A DNA stretch of 64,000 nucleotides from NCEH01 sp043195195 (GTDB lineage: Bacteria > Pseudomonadota > Alphaproteobacteria > Rhizobiales > Xanthobacteraceae), in NCBI RefSeq assembly GCF_043195195.1, contig NZ_JBAFWT010000010.1, positions 80,815 to 144,814 on the forward strand. The letters are read 5' to 3'. The translations under genes were made by a program, and so were the position numbers. This document shows positions 24,731 to 32,535 of the stretch, in pieces (positions within the stretch are counted from its first letter, which is position 1; each line of letters starts with the position of its first letter). Below the pieces are notes generated by a model, which saw only the letters and a list, made by a program, of their open reading frames with translations, searched no databases and was not told the origin of the DNA.

Positions 24731-25237
24731 ATGAGTACCCTCTCCTCCGAAAGCGCGCTCGTGGGTGCGTCACCGTCCGATGACGATGGCATCCGCCCGG
24801 GCGAAGTCGCCGTCGCGCTACCCCCGGCCTTCGATGCGGGGCTCTATTTCATCGGCCGCATCCGCACCCCCTGGGCGCGCCGGGAAGACTGCCCTAAGCG
24901 TGGTAGCGAGGAAGGGCCCATCTGCCGGCTGGAGATTGATCCGCGTTGGGAAGCCGCGCTCGAAGGGGTGGGGCGGGAGGCGCGCCTCCAGGTGCTCTAT
25001 TTCATGGATCAGGCGCGGCGCGATCTGGTGCTTCAGATGCCAAGGCGCGCCACCGCCGCCTCCGGCACCTTCGCGCTGCGCTCCCCGGTGCGGCCGAACC
25101 CCATCGCCTCCTCGGTGGTGCTATTCGTGGCGCGTGAGGGCATGAGCATTCTCGTGCGCGGGCTCGATTGCATCGACGGCACGCCACTGGTGGATCTCAA
25201 GCCGCAATATTGCACCCTGGCGCATGATGTGACTTAA
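24731..25237 (+). CDS. tRNA (N6-threonylcarbamoyladenosine(37)-N6)-methyltransferase TrmO family (TsaA)
   Basis: A 168-aa TsaA/YaeB-like protein. E. coli TrmO uses SAM to methylate t6A37 of threonine tRNA. Conserved features are YFIGRIRTPWARREDCPKRG, VLYFMDQARRDLVLQ, GTFALRSPVRPNPIASSVV and VRGLDCIDGTPLVDLKPQY. The C-terminal extension of the E. coli enzyme is absent, so this is the short single-domain form. A 35-residue acidic N-terminal lead precedes the domain. ATG 24731 follows GAGGA. Methyltransferase activity is inferred from the family. Confidence 0.88.
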   Translation: MSTLSSESALVGASPSDDDGIRPGEVAVALPPAFDAGLYFIGRIRTPWARREDCPKRGSEEGPICRLEIDPRWEAALEGVGREARLQVLYFMDQARRDLVLQMPRRATAASGTFALRSPVRPNPIASSVVLFVAREGMSILVRGLDCIDGTPLVDLKPQYCTLAHDVT

Positions 25238-25267
25238 CGTCAGGCCCGTAACCTCGCGAGGTTCCCC

Positions 25268-25894
25268 TTGAGCACATCCACCGGCCTGACTTTCGGCGCG
25301 GGTCCGCAGGACGGCGCCCTGCCGGCGGAGGAGGGGCTGACCTACAGCTTCCGGCCGCGCCTGATCGGCTCCGGCTCGCGCTTCCGCCTTGACGGCGAAC
25401 TTTTGCATTGGAGCGTCGGCGCCCGCTCCGGCGTGTTGAACATGCGCGACGTGACGCGGGTGCGGCTGAGCTTCCATCCCGGCCAGCTCGCCTCGCCCAA
25501 TTTTGAGACCGTGATCCACGGCAAGGCGGGGGAAAAGCTCACCATCGGCTCGCTGTCGCGCACCTCCATCACCAATGTGGACGACCACCGAAAAGCCTAT
25601 GCCGCTTTCGTTGCGGCACTCCACGAAGCGCTCAGCCCCCATACGGCACACATCGTGTTCGATGGCGGGCTGCCGGTGTGGCGCTGGTGGCTGATGAGCG
25701 CGCTGGCCCTCGTCACCGGTCTTGGGTTGCTGGCGGTTCTGGCGAGCGCGCTCGGCCATGCCGATTGGACCGTGGGTGCGCTGATCCTGGTGCTGTGCCC
25801 GCTATTGGCATGGCCGCTGATCGAGATGCTCTGGCGCAACCGGCCGGCGCCCTATTCGCCCTCAGCCTTGCCGCCGCGCTTGCTGCCGAGCTGA
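25268..25894 (+). CDS. Membrane protein of unknown function
   Basis: A 208-aa protein without a family I recognise. A soluble beta-rich N-terminal domain (about 25-120; YSFRPRLIGSGSRFRLDGELLHW, GVLNMRDVTRVRLSFHP) is followed by two membrane helices (about 136-160, WRWWLMSALALVTGLGLLAVLAS, and 165-185, TVGALILVLCPLLAWPLIEML). The N-terminal part looks like a PH-type or YcxB-like domain that would face the cytosol. The likely start is TTG 25268 with GAGG 6 bp upstream. It begins 30 bp after trmO and overlaps the convergent ycjF gene by 43 bp at the 3' end. Confidence 0.75.
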   Translation: MSTSTGLTFGAGPQDGALPAEEGLTYSFRPRLIGSGSRFRLDGELLHWSVGARSGVLNMRDVTRVRLSFHPGQLASPNFETVIHGKAGEKLTIGSLSRTSITNVDDHRKAYAAFVAALHEALSPHTAHIVFDGGLPVWRWWLMSALALVTGLGLLAVLASALGHADWTVGALILVLCPLLAWPLIEMLWRNRPAPYSPSALPPRLLPS

Positions 25895-26898
25895 GGGCGC
25901 GCCTCTTCCTCCTGCGCCTTGCGCATCAGGCCGGCCGCCACATCGGCGACGCGGGGCGCGGGCAGGGCGGTGAAGGGCAGGGGGCGGGTGACCGCGATGG
26001 CGGCGAGGCCAAGGCGCGCCGTGAGCAGGCCGTTGACCACCCCTTCGCCCAGCCGTGCCGAGAGGCGTGCGGCGATGCCGGAGCCCACCAATTCCTGCAC
26101 CAGCGTATCGCCCGCCGCCATGCCGCCAGTGACGGCGAGATGGCTCAGCACATGGCGCACCAGCCGCAGCATGCCGAGGGCGCCAGGGCGCCCGCCGTAA
26201 AGCTCGGCCAGCCGGCGGATCAGCACGAAGGCGCTGTAGAGCACGAACACCAGATCCACCACCGCGCGCGGAGAGACGGCGGTGACCACCGAGACCCGCT
26301 TGGCGGTGTCCGAGACCATCTGCTGGGCGCGGGCGTCGAGCGGCGCCATCAGTGTGCGCTCGGTGAGCTGCACCAGATCCGCCCCGTCGATGATCGCGTC
26401 GAGATGGGAGGAGAGATCGGCGCGGGCGCGGGCGAGCGCCGGCATGGCCTTGGCGAGGGCGAGCAGGTCGCGCGTCACCCCTTCGGCAAGCGGCCGGTCG
26501 TCCTGCGCGAGTGCCCGCAAGGCGCGTTCGCGGATCGAATCCAGGCTGGCGAAGCGCATCAGGCCGGCCACCTCACGGCCGATGATGGCAAGCACCGCGA
26601 TAGCCAGCAGCCCCGCGAGCGCGAGGCCGAGATAGCCGAGACCCTCGGCATGGGCGAACAGATCTTCGATCAGCTTGGTCACGGCAAGGCCGATGCCAAG
26701 GCTCACCAGCCCACCGAGCGCGGTCCAGAACAGGGCGCCGAGGCCGAATCCCTTGCGCCGTACAGGCGCCGGAACGGTGATGTCCTCCGTCTCCTCGATC
26801 ATCGGCGCCTCGGTCACGACGATACCCGCCTCGTCCAGGCGGAAAACCTGGGGCCGGGCCGTTTCGGACCGGGGGGTATCGCTGCGCGGGTTTGCCAT
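25852..26898 (-). CDS. ycjF: YcjF family inner-membrane protein (DUF697)
   Basis: A 348-aa protein of the TIGR01620/YcjF family. An N-terminal polar region is followed by two membrane helices (about 50-75, GLGALFWTALGGLVSLGIGLAVTKLIED, and 85-110, GYLGLALAGLLAIAVLAIIGREVAG). The DUF697 domain follows, with further hydrophobic segments (SPRAVVDLVFVLYSAFVLIRRLAELYGGRPGALGMLRL) and the Gly-rich GEGVVNGLLTARLGLAAI region. It directly follows ycjX (12 bp), the usual partner. The function is unknown, with envelope stress suggested in E. coli. The 3' end overlaps the opposite-strand membrane-protein gene. Confidence 0.88.
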   Translation of the reverse strand: MANPRSDTPRSETARPQVFRLDEAGIVVTEAPMIEETEDITVPAPVRRKGFGLGALFWTALGGLVSLGIGLAVTKLIEDLFAHAEGLGYLGLALAGLLAIAVLAIIGREVAGLMRFASLDSIRERALRALAQDDRPLAEGVTRDLLALAKAMPALARARADLSSHLDAIIDGADLVQLTERTLMAPLDARAQQMVSDTAKRVSVVTAVSPRAVVDLVFVLYSAFVLIRRLAELYGGRPGALGMLRLVRHVLSHLAVTGGMAAGDTLVQELVGSGIAARLSARLGEGVVNGLLTARLGLAAIAVTRPLPFTALPAPRVADVAAGLMRKAQEEEARPQLGSKRGGKAEGE

Positions 26899-26910
26899 CG
26901 GGATCGGATC

Positions 26911-28365
26911 TCAGGTCAGGCGGTCGCCGAGGAGGAATTGGAGCGCGCGGTCGAGGCGAATATGGGGAAGCGAGCCTGTCGCGCCAATGCCGGCCGGCGG
27001 GCGGAAGCGCAGGAAGCGGAAATCCGCTTCATTGTCCGGCCCGCTGGCGAGCCCGCGAAACGCTGCGCCATCGGCGGCGAACAAGGCGTCCGGGTTCGCC
27101 GGCAGTTCACCGGGAAACAGCGCGACCTCCTCGCTGCCGTCGAACACCTGTCCACCGGCTTGCTGTCCCGCTTCGGGCGTGCCGATGATGGCGGCGATGC
27201 TGCGCCCGCCCTTGGAAACATCCGCCTCGCGGGTGGCGCGTATGGCGGCGAGGGCCGCCACATCGATCCGCGCTCCGCCTTCCTGGGCGCGCGCAAGCGC
27301 GCGTTCCACCAGCCGGCGCAGAATGGCCTCCAGCCGGTCATGGCTGGCCCGGTGAAGATGATCGGCCTTGGTGGCGGCGAACAGCACTTTTTCAATGCGC
27401 GGCCGCAGCAGCGAGGTAAGGATCGAGTTTCGCCCAACCCGGAAGGCCACCAGGATGGAATCGAGCGCCCGCTCCAGGTCTGCCAGGGCCGCTGGCCCTG
27501 CATTGAGGGCGGAGAGCGCATCCACCAGCACGATCTGCCGGTCGAGCCGGGCGAAATGATCGCGGAAGAAAGGCCGCACCACCATGGTCTTATAGGATTG
27601 GAAGCGCCGCTCCATCATGGCGCCGAGCCCGTCCGTCGTCCTTGTGCCCGTGTCCGCGAGATCAAGCGGGGCAAAGGTCAGGGCCGGTGAGCCTTCCAGA
27701 TCGCCGGGCATCAGGAATCGGCCGGGCGGCAACAGGCTCATGCCCACCCGCTCGCCACGGCAGGCGGCGAGATAGGCGGTGAAGACGGCCGCCAGCTCAC
27801 GTGCCTTGGCCTCGTCCGCCGGCCCGGCAGGATCGGCGGCTGCGAGGGTCGCGAGCAACCCCTCGGCATAGGGTGCGCGCGCGGGAGCACGGGCAAGCTC
27901 CAGGGCTTGGCGGCAGAAATCGCCATAGCTCATGTCCAGAAGCGGCAGATCCAGCAGCCATTCGCCTGGATAATCCACAAGGTCGAGCGTCAGGCGCCGC
28001 ATGCCGCCGCGTGCCGGCGCATAGGAGATTTCCAGCCGCAGTTCGCTGATGCGGGTGGTGGAGGCGGGCCAGTCGCGCGCGCCGGCGAGGCGAGCGAGGT
28101 GATCTTCATAAGGGAAGCGCGGGACAGCGTCGTCCGGCTGCGGGGCAAGCTGTGCGCCGGCGATGCGGCCGGAGTTCATGGCCTCGAACACCGGCAGCCG
28201 CCCGCCGCGCATCAGGGCATGGACCAGCGCGGTGGTGAAGATGGTCTTGCCCGAGCGCGCGAGCCCGGTGACGCCCAGGCGCAAGGTGGGATGCGCGAGA
28301 TCCTCGAACCGGTCGGCGACGGCGCGCAGGCCGATCCAGGCTTCATCCAGCAGGCCCAGGGCCAA
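26911..28365 (-). CDS. ycjX: YcjX family P-loop ATPase/GTPase (DUF463)
   Basis: A 484-aa cytosolic nucleotide-binding protein. Walker A is GLARSGKTIFTTALVHAL (about 34-51); YPGEWLLDLPLLDMSYGDFCRQAL and KADHLHRASHDRL are typical of YcjX. E. coli YcjX belongs to the phage-shock-associated regulon; its role is unclear. The start appears to be TTG 28365 (codons TTG GCC CTG GGC), 3 bp from the sixA-like stop, so translation may be coupled. The three genes sixA-like, ycjX and ycjF form one minus-strand operon. Confidence 0.9.
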   Translation of the reverse strand: MALGLLDEAWIGLRAVADRFEDLAHPTLRLGVTGLARSGKTIFTTALVHALMRGGRLPVFEAMNSGRIAGAQLAPQPDDAVPRFPYEDHLARLAGARDWPASTTRISELRLEISYAPARGGMRRLTLDLVDYPGEWLLDLPLLDMSYGDFCRQALELARAPARAPYAEGLLATLAAADPAGPADEAKARELAAVFTAYLAACRGERVGMSLLPPGRFLMPGDLEGSPALTFAPLDLADTGTRTTDGLGAMMERRFQSYKTMVVRPFFRDHFARLDRQIVLVDALSALNAGPAALADLERALDSILVAFRVGRNSILTSLLRPRIEKVLFAATKADHLHRASHDRLEAILRRLVERALARAQEGGARIDVAALAAIRATREADVSKGGRSIAAIIGTPEAGQQAGGQVFDGSEEVALFPGELPANPDALFAADGAAFRGLASGPDNEADFRFLRFRPPAGIGATGSLPHIRLDRALQFLLGDRLT

Positions 28366-28368
28366 AGG

Positions 28369-28896
28369 TCACATCTCCAGCATCAGCAAGCGTGGGGTTA
28401 CGAAGCGGTCGAGACGACCGGTCTGTGGCGCCACATCCTCCCAGTCGTCGATGGGCAGGTCGATAATGGCAAGCGCGCCGGTGGGAAATTTTTCCGCCAT
28501 CAAGGCCCGGGCCGGCGCTGGCCCCTGGTCCGTGAGCACGTCGGCCAGGTCCTCAAGGCCGGGATTGTGCCCCACTAGCATCAGCGCATGCACCTCGCGC
28601 GGCTGCTCACGCAGCACCCCGAGCAGGCGGTTGACGCTCGCCTCGTAAAGGCGCGGTTCGCTGAGCACGGTTGCCGTCGCCGTGGCAGGCAGGGCGGGTG
28701 CGAGCAATTCCCAGGTTTCCCGGGTGCGGCGGGCCGGCGAGACCAGGACCCGGTCCGGCACCAACTCCTGCGCCGCCATATAACTCCCGATTAAGGGTGC
28801 GGCCGCGCGCCCTCGGGACGCGAGGGGGCGTTCGGGATCGACGATGCCCACGGGCCAGTCGGATTTCGCGTGGCGAAGCAGAATGAGGCGGCGCAT
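28369..28896 (-). CDS. SixA-type histidine phosphatase
   Basis: A 175-aa histidine phosphatase superfamily member. The catalytic RHG variant is LILLRHAKSDWP (His about 8), with PLASRGRAAAPLIG, LVSPARRTRETWEL, and the second catalytic histidine in MLVGHNPGLEDLA. SixA removes phosphate from phosphohistidine domains in E. coli; alphaproteobacterial relatives may have other targets. ATG 28896 with GGATGG upstream is preferred to ATG 28926. It is the first gene of the operon with ycjX and ycjF. Confidence 0.9.
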   Translation of the reverse strand: MRRLILLRHAKSDWPVGIVDPERPLASRGRAAAPLIGSYMAAQELVPDRVLVSPARRTRETWELLAPALPATATATVLSEPRLYEASVNRLLGVLREQPREVHALMLVGHNPGLEDLADVLTDQGPAPARALMAEKFPTGALAIIDLPIDDWEDVAPQTGRLDRFVTPRLLMLEM

Positions 28897-29464
28897 GGAC
28901 CATCCGGGGCGTGGCGAGACTCGCACCTTACCATGCGTGGCGGCGCGTTGCAGTGCGGCGAACCGCCGAGGGGCCGAGCCGCAGACACCGCCGCCGCGTA
29001 GGCGGCGGTAGAAAGCTAGCGCGAGACTTTTGGGTGCGTCGTTTCTGTCCTTGTGGCGGCTGGCAATTCGTTGCTCTAAGAGCGCTACGTTTCATGACAT
29101 TCGCCATGTTTCCGGATGCTCGACGGGAACGTCGGTGGCTTGCCTATCTCGTGGCACCGTCGCTGAGCGCCACGGCTCTGCCGCCGCGTTTCTTGGCGGC
29201 TTCCGCCCCGGAGCCGGCCAGTGGGGTGCTGGCGGCGTATTCCCTCACCACGTCGGCCCATGGGCTACCTCGCGGTCCATTTCACCGCATCCCTTAAAAT
29301 CAACCCACGGATACCTCTGATGCGGGATCGGCCTTGGAGGTGGCGCGAAGCGATGCTACGCCTTGATCTCGCCGGATTTGCGACACGTTTGCACCTTCAC
29401 CAACGTTGCGGCAATCGGGCGGGATCGAAACCGGGAATGGGGGCGCCATGACCCTTTCGACACG
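28897..29464. other. 568-bp intergenic region without a supported gene
   Basis: This divergent gap contains the hairpin at 28987-29009. The only longer plus-strand frames (about 28911-29297 and 29030-29320) lack a ribosome site and have no family-like composition. I see no tRNA, repeat or mobile-element trace. The promoters of the sixA operon and of the FAD oxidoreductase must lie here, but no clear -35/-10 pair stands out. Confidence 0.6.
28987..29009. promoter_or_regulatory. Perfect GC hairpin in the sixA / FAD-oxidoreductase gap
   Basis: Arms ACCGCCGCC (28987-28995) and GGCGGCGGT (29001-29009) with loop GCGTA. It lies 91 bp upstream of the sixA-like start. No T-tract is present on either side, so operator, attenuator or leader structure are all possible. 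Confidence 0.4.
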
Positions 29465-30772
29465 ATGAGCGCTATCGTGCGCTCCACCGGGCCGGGCATC
29501 GTCGCGGCCGAACTGCCGTCCCAGCCGCGGGGCGATCTGGACTGCGATGTCTGCATCATCGGCGACGGCGTGCCGGGGCTGTGGATCGCCCTCGTGCTGG
29601 CCCTGCGCGGTCGCGCCGTGGTGCTGCTCGACACCAAGGCCCCGGAAGAGGGGCGCCATGAGGCTGTGGTGGGCGCGGGACTTGATCTGACGGCGACTGA
29701 CCTGTGCGAACGCGCCGACCGGGACCGCGCCCGCGCGCTCTACGATCTGTCCGTGGGCGCCGCCCGCAGCGCCATCCGCTTGCTGGAGGTTCTCGGTCTG
29801 GAGCAGACGGGCGAGGGGCAATTGCTGGTGCCGGGTCCGGCGGGACTTTCCGACCTCCTGGACGAGGCGGCCGCCCGCGATGTCCTCGGTCTTTCCGAGC
29901 TGAGCCGCGTGGGCGAGACCGATCTCGGCGACCTGCTCGGCACCGACGCCTATGCCGGGGCTCTGTTCGATTCCCATGCGTGGCGCTTTGACGTGCGGTC
30001 CCTCGGCCGTCTGCTGGGCGATGCGGTGGCGGCTGCCGGCGTGCGGCGCTTCGTGAACGCTCCGGTCCAGGGCGTAGATCTCGACGGGGTGCGCAAATAT
30101 ATCCAGCTCGCTGGCGGACGGGTCCGGGCGGACCATGCGGTGTTCAGCGCCACCCGTGGCCTCGGCCGGGTCGCGCCCTGGCTCGCCCGCGCGATTTATC
30201 CCGCAACGTTCGTGACTGGAACCTTTGACACGGGCGGTGTGCGACTAACCGAGCCTGGCTCGAGTGGCCTGGCGGTGCGGGAGACGGGCGCCCGGCCGGC
30301 CCGCTTCCTCCTCGACGGAAGCCGGATCACCGTCACCGCGCCGACCGCCACTTATCAGGGCCGGGAAGTCGCGGCTGCCTGTGCCCTGCGGCGGCAAGTC
30401 GGCGCGCTTTATCCGGGGCTCGCCAGGGCCACGGTCGGCGCGGCCTTCGGCTGGCGCGCGGCCTGCGCTCCTGCCGGCCTGCCGGTGATCGGCAGCTATC
30501 GTCCCGGTGTGTGGTATGCGCTGGCGCTGGGTCAGGACCCGCTCGCCAATGTAAGCCTTGCCGCCGATCTGATCGGCGACGCCATCGTCGAGCGCGACGA
30601 TCGCATCACCCTGTTCGGGGGCCCGCCGCTTCCCTCCACCTGGGGTGTGCTCGGGGCGGGCATGCGCTGGAGCACCTATTGGGCCGGCCGCATCGCCGAC
30701 CGGAGCGAACGCCGCCGCGCCCGTTTCGCGGACCGTCAGGAGGTCAGCATGGTGGAGTTTTCCAGCGCTTAG
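29465..30772 (+). CDS. FAD-dependent oxidoreductase (DAO family)
   Basis: A 435-aa flavoprotein. The N-terminal Rossmann motif is DCDVCIIGDGVPGLWIALVLALRGRAVVLLD (about 24-54), with GDGVPG replacing the usual GxGxxG. The EGRHEAVVGAGL segment and the C-terminal FGWRAACAPAGLPVIG and YALALGQDPLANVSLAADLIGDAI (FAD-contact region) fit the D-amino-acid-oxidase/glycine-oxidase-like family. The substrate is unknown. I prefer ATG 29465 because the extension from 29363 is poor sequence, though the ribosome site is weak. It is followed 146 bp later by the MipA gene; no operon partner explains its role. Confidence 0.8.
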   Translation: MSAIVRSTGPGIVAAELPSQPRGDLDCDVCIIGDGVPGLWIALVLALRGRAVVLLDTKAPEEGRHEAVVGAGLDLTATDLCERADRDRARALYDLSVGAARSAIRLLEVLGLEQTGEGQLLVPGPAGLSDLLDEAAARDVLGLSELSRVGETDLGDLLGTDAYAGALFDSHAWRFDVRSLGRLLGDAVAAAGVRRFVNAPVQGVDLDGVRKYIQLAGGRVRADHAVFSATRGLGRVAPWLARAIYPATFVTGTFDTGGVRLTEPGSSGLAVRETGARPARFLLDGSRITVTAPTATYQGREVAAACALRRQVGALYPGLARATVGAAFGWRAACAPAGLPVIGSYRPGVWYALALGQDPLANVSLAADLIGDAIVERDDRITLFGGPPLPSTWGVLGAGMRWSTYWAGRIADRSERRRARFADRQEVSMVEFSSA

Positions 30773-30918
30773 CGGGATTTACCATTCATTTGCCGAACCC
30801 GATCGTAATACGGGCCAACGGCCTAAAAACCGTGATCGTTTCCCAAATGTGATATTTTTGGCACCATTGGTTGCTAGAGCGACGCTACGGTGCGCGCTGT
30901 TGTGAACCTGGGTGGACC

Positions 30919-31776
30919 ATGGCCGCGCTGCGCCCTTTTTCTTTCATGATATTGCTTGCCGCGGGCTTCGCCCTCACCACCGCACCGCTCGCCAATGCTG
31001 CCGACGTCGCTCCTACCGCATCGACCTCGGGGAGCGTGAAGCCGGCCACGGAAGACTGGTATGTCACCATTGGTGCGTCCGGAATTCTGGTGCCTCAGTA
31101 TCCGGGCGGTGATACCTACCGGGTGCGGCCGGGCGTGATCTTCAGCCTTTCGAAGGCCAGCGATCTCAATAGCTTCCATAGTGTCGACGACAATCCGTCC
31201 GTCGCTCTTTTTGACACCGGGACGTTCCGCATCGGCGCCGCCGGACGGATCGACTGGGGGCGTGACGAGGACGATGCAGACCGGCTGACCGGGCTCGGTA
31301 ATGTCGATCCCTCGCTGGAGGTGGGCGGTTTCACGGAATGGTATCCGGTCACTTGGCTGCGCCTGCGGGGGGAGCTGAGATACGGATTCGGCGGGTATGA
31401 GGGCTGGGTCGGGGATCTCGGAGCGGACGTGATCGTCCCTTATCAGACTTGGCATTTTGCGATTGGGCCTCGCCTCGCTTTCGCATCCTCTGCCTATCAG
31501 CAGGCATATTTCGGCGTTACGCCTTTCCAAGCGCTAAGTGCCAATTTCCTCGGTAATCCCCTTCCGGTCTACGAGGCCAGCAGCGGGCTCTATTCCTGGG
31601 GCATTACCGCTCAGCTCACCAAGGAGTTCGGCCGGGGCTTCACCGGCGGGCTATTCGGCACCTACGGTCGTCTGGTCGGCGACGCAGCCGATTCGCCATT
31701 GGTTGAAAATGCCAACCAGTTCACCGCAGGCATCTCGCTCTCCTATACCTTCAACGTCGGCAAATCCTGGTGGTGA
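30919..31776 (+). CDS. MipA/OmpV family outer-membrane protein
   Basis: A 285-aa exported beta-barrel protein. A signal peptide (about 1-27, ending PLANA-ADV) precedes a short linker and alternating amphipathic strands: DWYVTIGASGILVPQYPGG, YRVRPGVIFSL, FRIGAAGRIDWGRD, LEVGGFTEWYPV, LRLRGELRYGFGGYEGWVGDLGADVIVP, and the terminal strands NQFTAGISLSYTFNVGKSWW. This layout is the MipA/OmpV family, described as scaffolding murein enzymes (MipA) or as porins. ATG 30919 gives a clean signal peptide; an earlier frame start at 30871 does not. Confidence 0.88.
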   Translation: MAALRPFSFMILLAAGFALTTAPLANAADVAPTASTSGSVKPATEDWYVTIGASGILVPQYPGGDTYRVRPGVIFSLSKASDLNSFHSVDDNPSVALFDTGTFRIGAAGRIDWGRDEDDADRLTGLGNVDPSLEVGGFTEWYPVTWLRLRGELRYGFGGYEGWVGDLGADVIVPYQTWHFAIGPRLAFASSAYQQAYFGVTPFQALSANFLGNPLPVYEASSGLYSWGITAQLTKEFGRGFTGGLFGTYGRLVGDAADSPLVENANQFTAGISLSYTFNVGKSWW

Positions 31777-31861
31777 GCAGCCCGCGGCGTTCCAGTACAC
31801 CGCCAGACCTCGTCATAGCGGTACCCCGCTGCAGCAGTGAGGCGCGAGTTGCCCACCTTGA

Positions 31862-31875
31862 GTATGCTCGCATAC
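31862..31875. promoter_or_regulatory. Short palindrome upstream of dksA
   Basis: GTATGC-TC-GCATAC, 6-bp arms with a 2-nt centre, about 100 bp before the dksA start. It could be an operator; the evidence is symmetry and position only. Confidence 0.25.
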
Positions 31876-31972
31876 GTCGCAGCCTTCGATGGCGGTTGTC
31901 GTGGGGCGAGGCGGTCGATATAAGCGCGGCGACCCGGTGGGGATCAGCGACGCTGTATCGAGGACATTGCTG

Positions 31973-32389
31973 ATGTCGGTCCAAATCGACCAGGACTATC
32001 GCCCCCGCGAGGACGAGCCCTTCATGAACGACCGCCAGCGGGAATATTTCCGGCTGAAGCTGTTGAACTGGAAGGAGGATATCCTGCGGGAGGCGCGTGA
32101 AACGCTGCAGCACCTTCAAGACGAGAACCAGAATCATCCCGACCTTGCAGATCGTGCGTCCTCCGAAACGGACCGCTCGATCGAACTGAGGGCGCGCGAC
32201 CGCCAACGCAAGCTGATCTCCAAGATCGAGGCGGCGCTGGGACGGATCGAGGATGGGACCTACGGTTATTGCGAGGATACGGGGGAGCCGATTTCACTGA
32301 AGCGGCTAGAAGCTCGCCCGATCGCTACGTTGTCGGTGGAAGCCCAGGAGCGGCATGAACGCCGGGAGCGGGTCTACCGCGACGATTGA
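31973..32389 (+). CDS. dksA: RNA polymerase-binding transcription factor DksA
   Basis: A 138-aa protein that binds the secondary channel of RNA polymerase and acts with ppGpp in the stringent response. The coiled coil (about 22-95, LKLLNWKEDILREARETLQHLQ, DRASSETDRSIELRARDRQRKLISKIEAAL) leads to the globular YGYCEDTGEPISLKRLEARPIATLSVEAQERHER. Only Cys100 of the four zinc-finger cysteines remains; Thr103, Ser121 and Ala124 occupy the other places, as in other alphaproteobacterial DksA. The coiled-coil tip acidic/Ala/Ser element DRASSETD is present. ATG 31973 has GAGGA upstream; a frame from 31889 would add 28 unlikely residues. Confidence 0.95.
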   Translation: MSVQIDQDYRPREDEPFMNDRQREYFRLKLLNWKEDILREARETLQHLQDENQNHPDLADRASSETDRSIELRARDRQRKLISKIEAALGRIEDGTYGYCEDTGEPISLKRLEARPIATLSVEAQERHERRERVYRDD

Positions 32390-32474
32390 GGCCTCCTTGC
32401 GGGACTAAAAGGCCGCGCATCAGGAGCACTCTTCGGAATGTGAGGTTCCCGGTGTGATTCTTGCGATGGCAACC

Positions 32475-32502
32475 AAAGGCCGGGCTCAATGCCCGGCCTT
32501 TT
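32475..32502. terminator. Bidirectional terminator between dksA and the FliO-like gene
   Basis: Perfect 11-bp arms AAAGGCCGGGC (32475-32485) and GCCCGGCCTTT (32491-32501), loop TCAAT, then TTTTCCTT. On the minus strand the arm is followed by TTTGGTT. It stands between two convergent genes. Confidence 0.9.
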
Positions 32503-32535
32503 CCTTGAATAGGGCATCCGCCAAAGGGACCGCAG

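Noticed and set aside
25678..27690. A 670-codon plus-strand frame
   Set aside because: It is opposite ycjF and ycjX, which have clear family motifs; composition is that of a shadow.
28911..29297. 128-codon plus-strand frame in the large gap
   Set aside because: No ribosome site, no recognisable domain, and composition resembles non-coding sequence.
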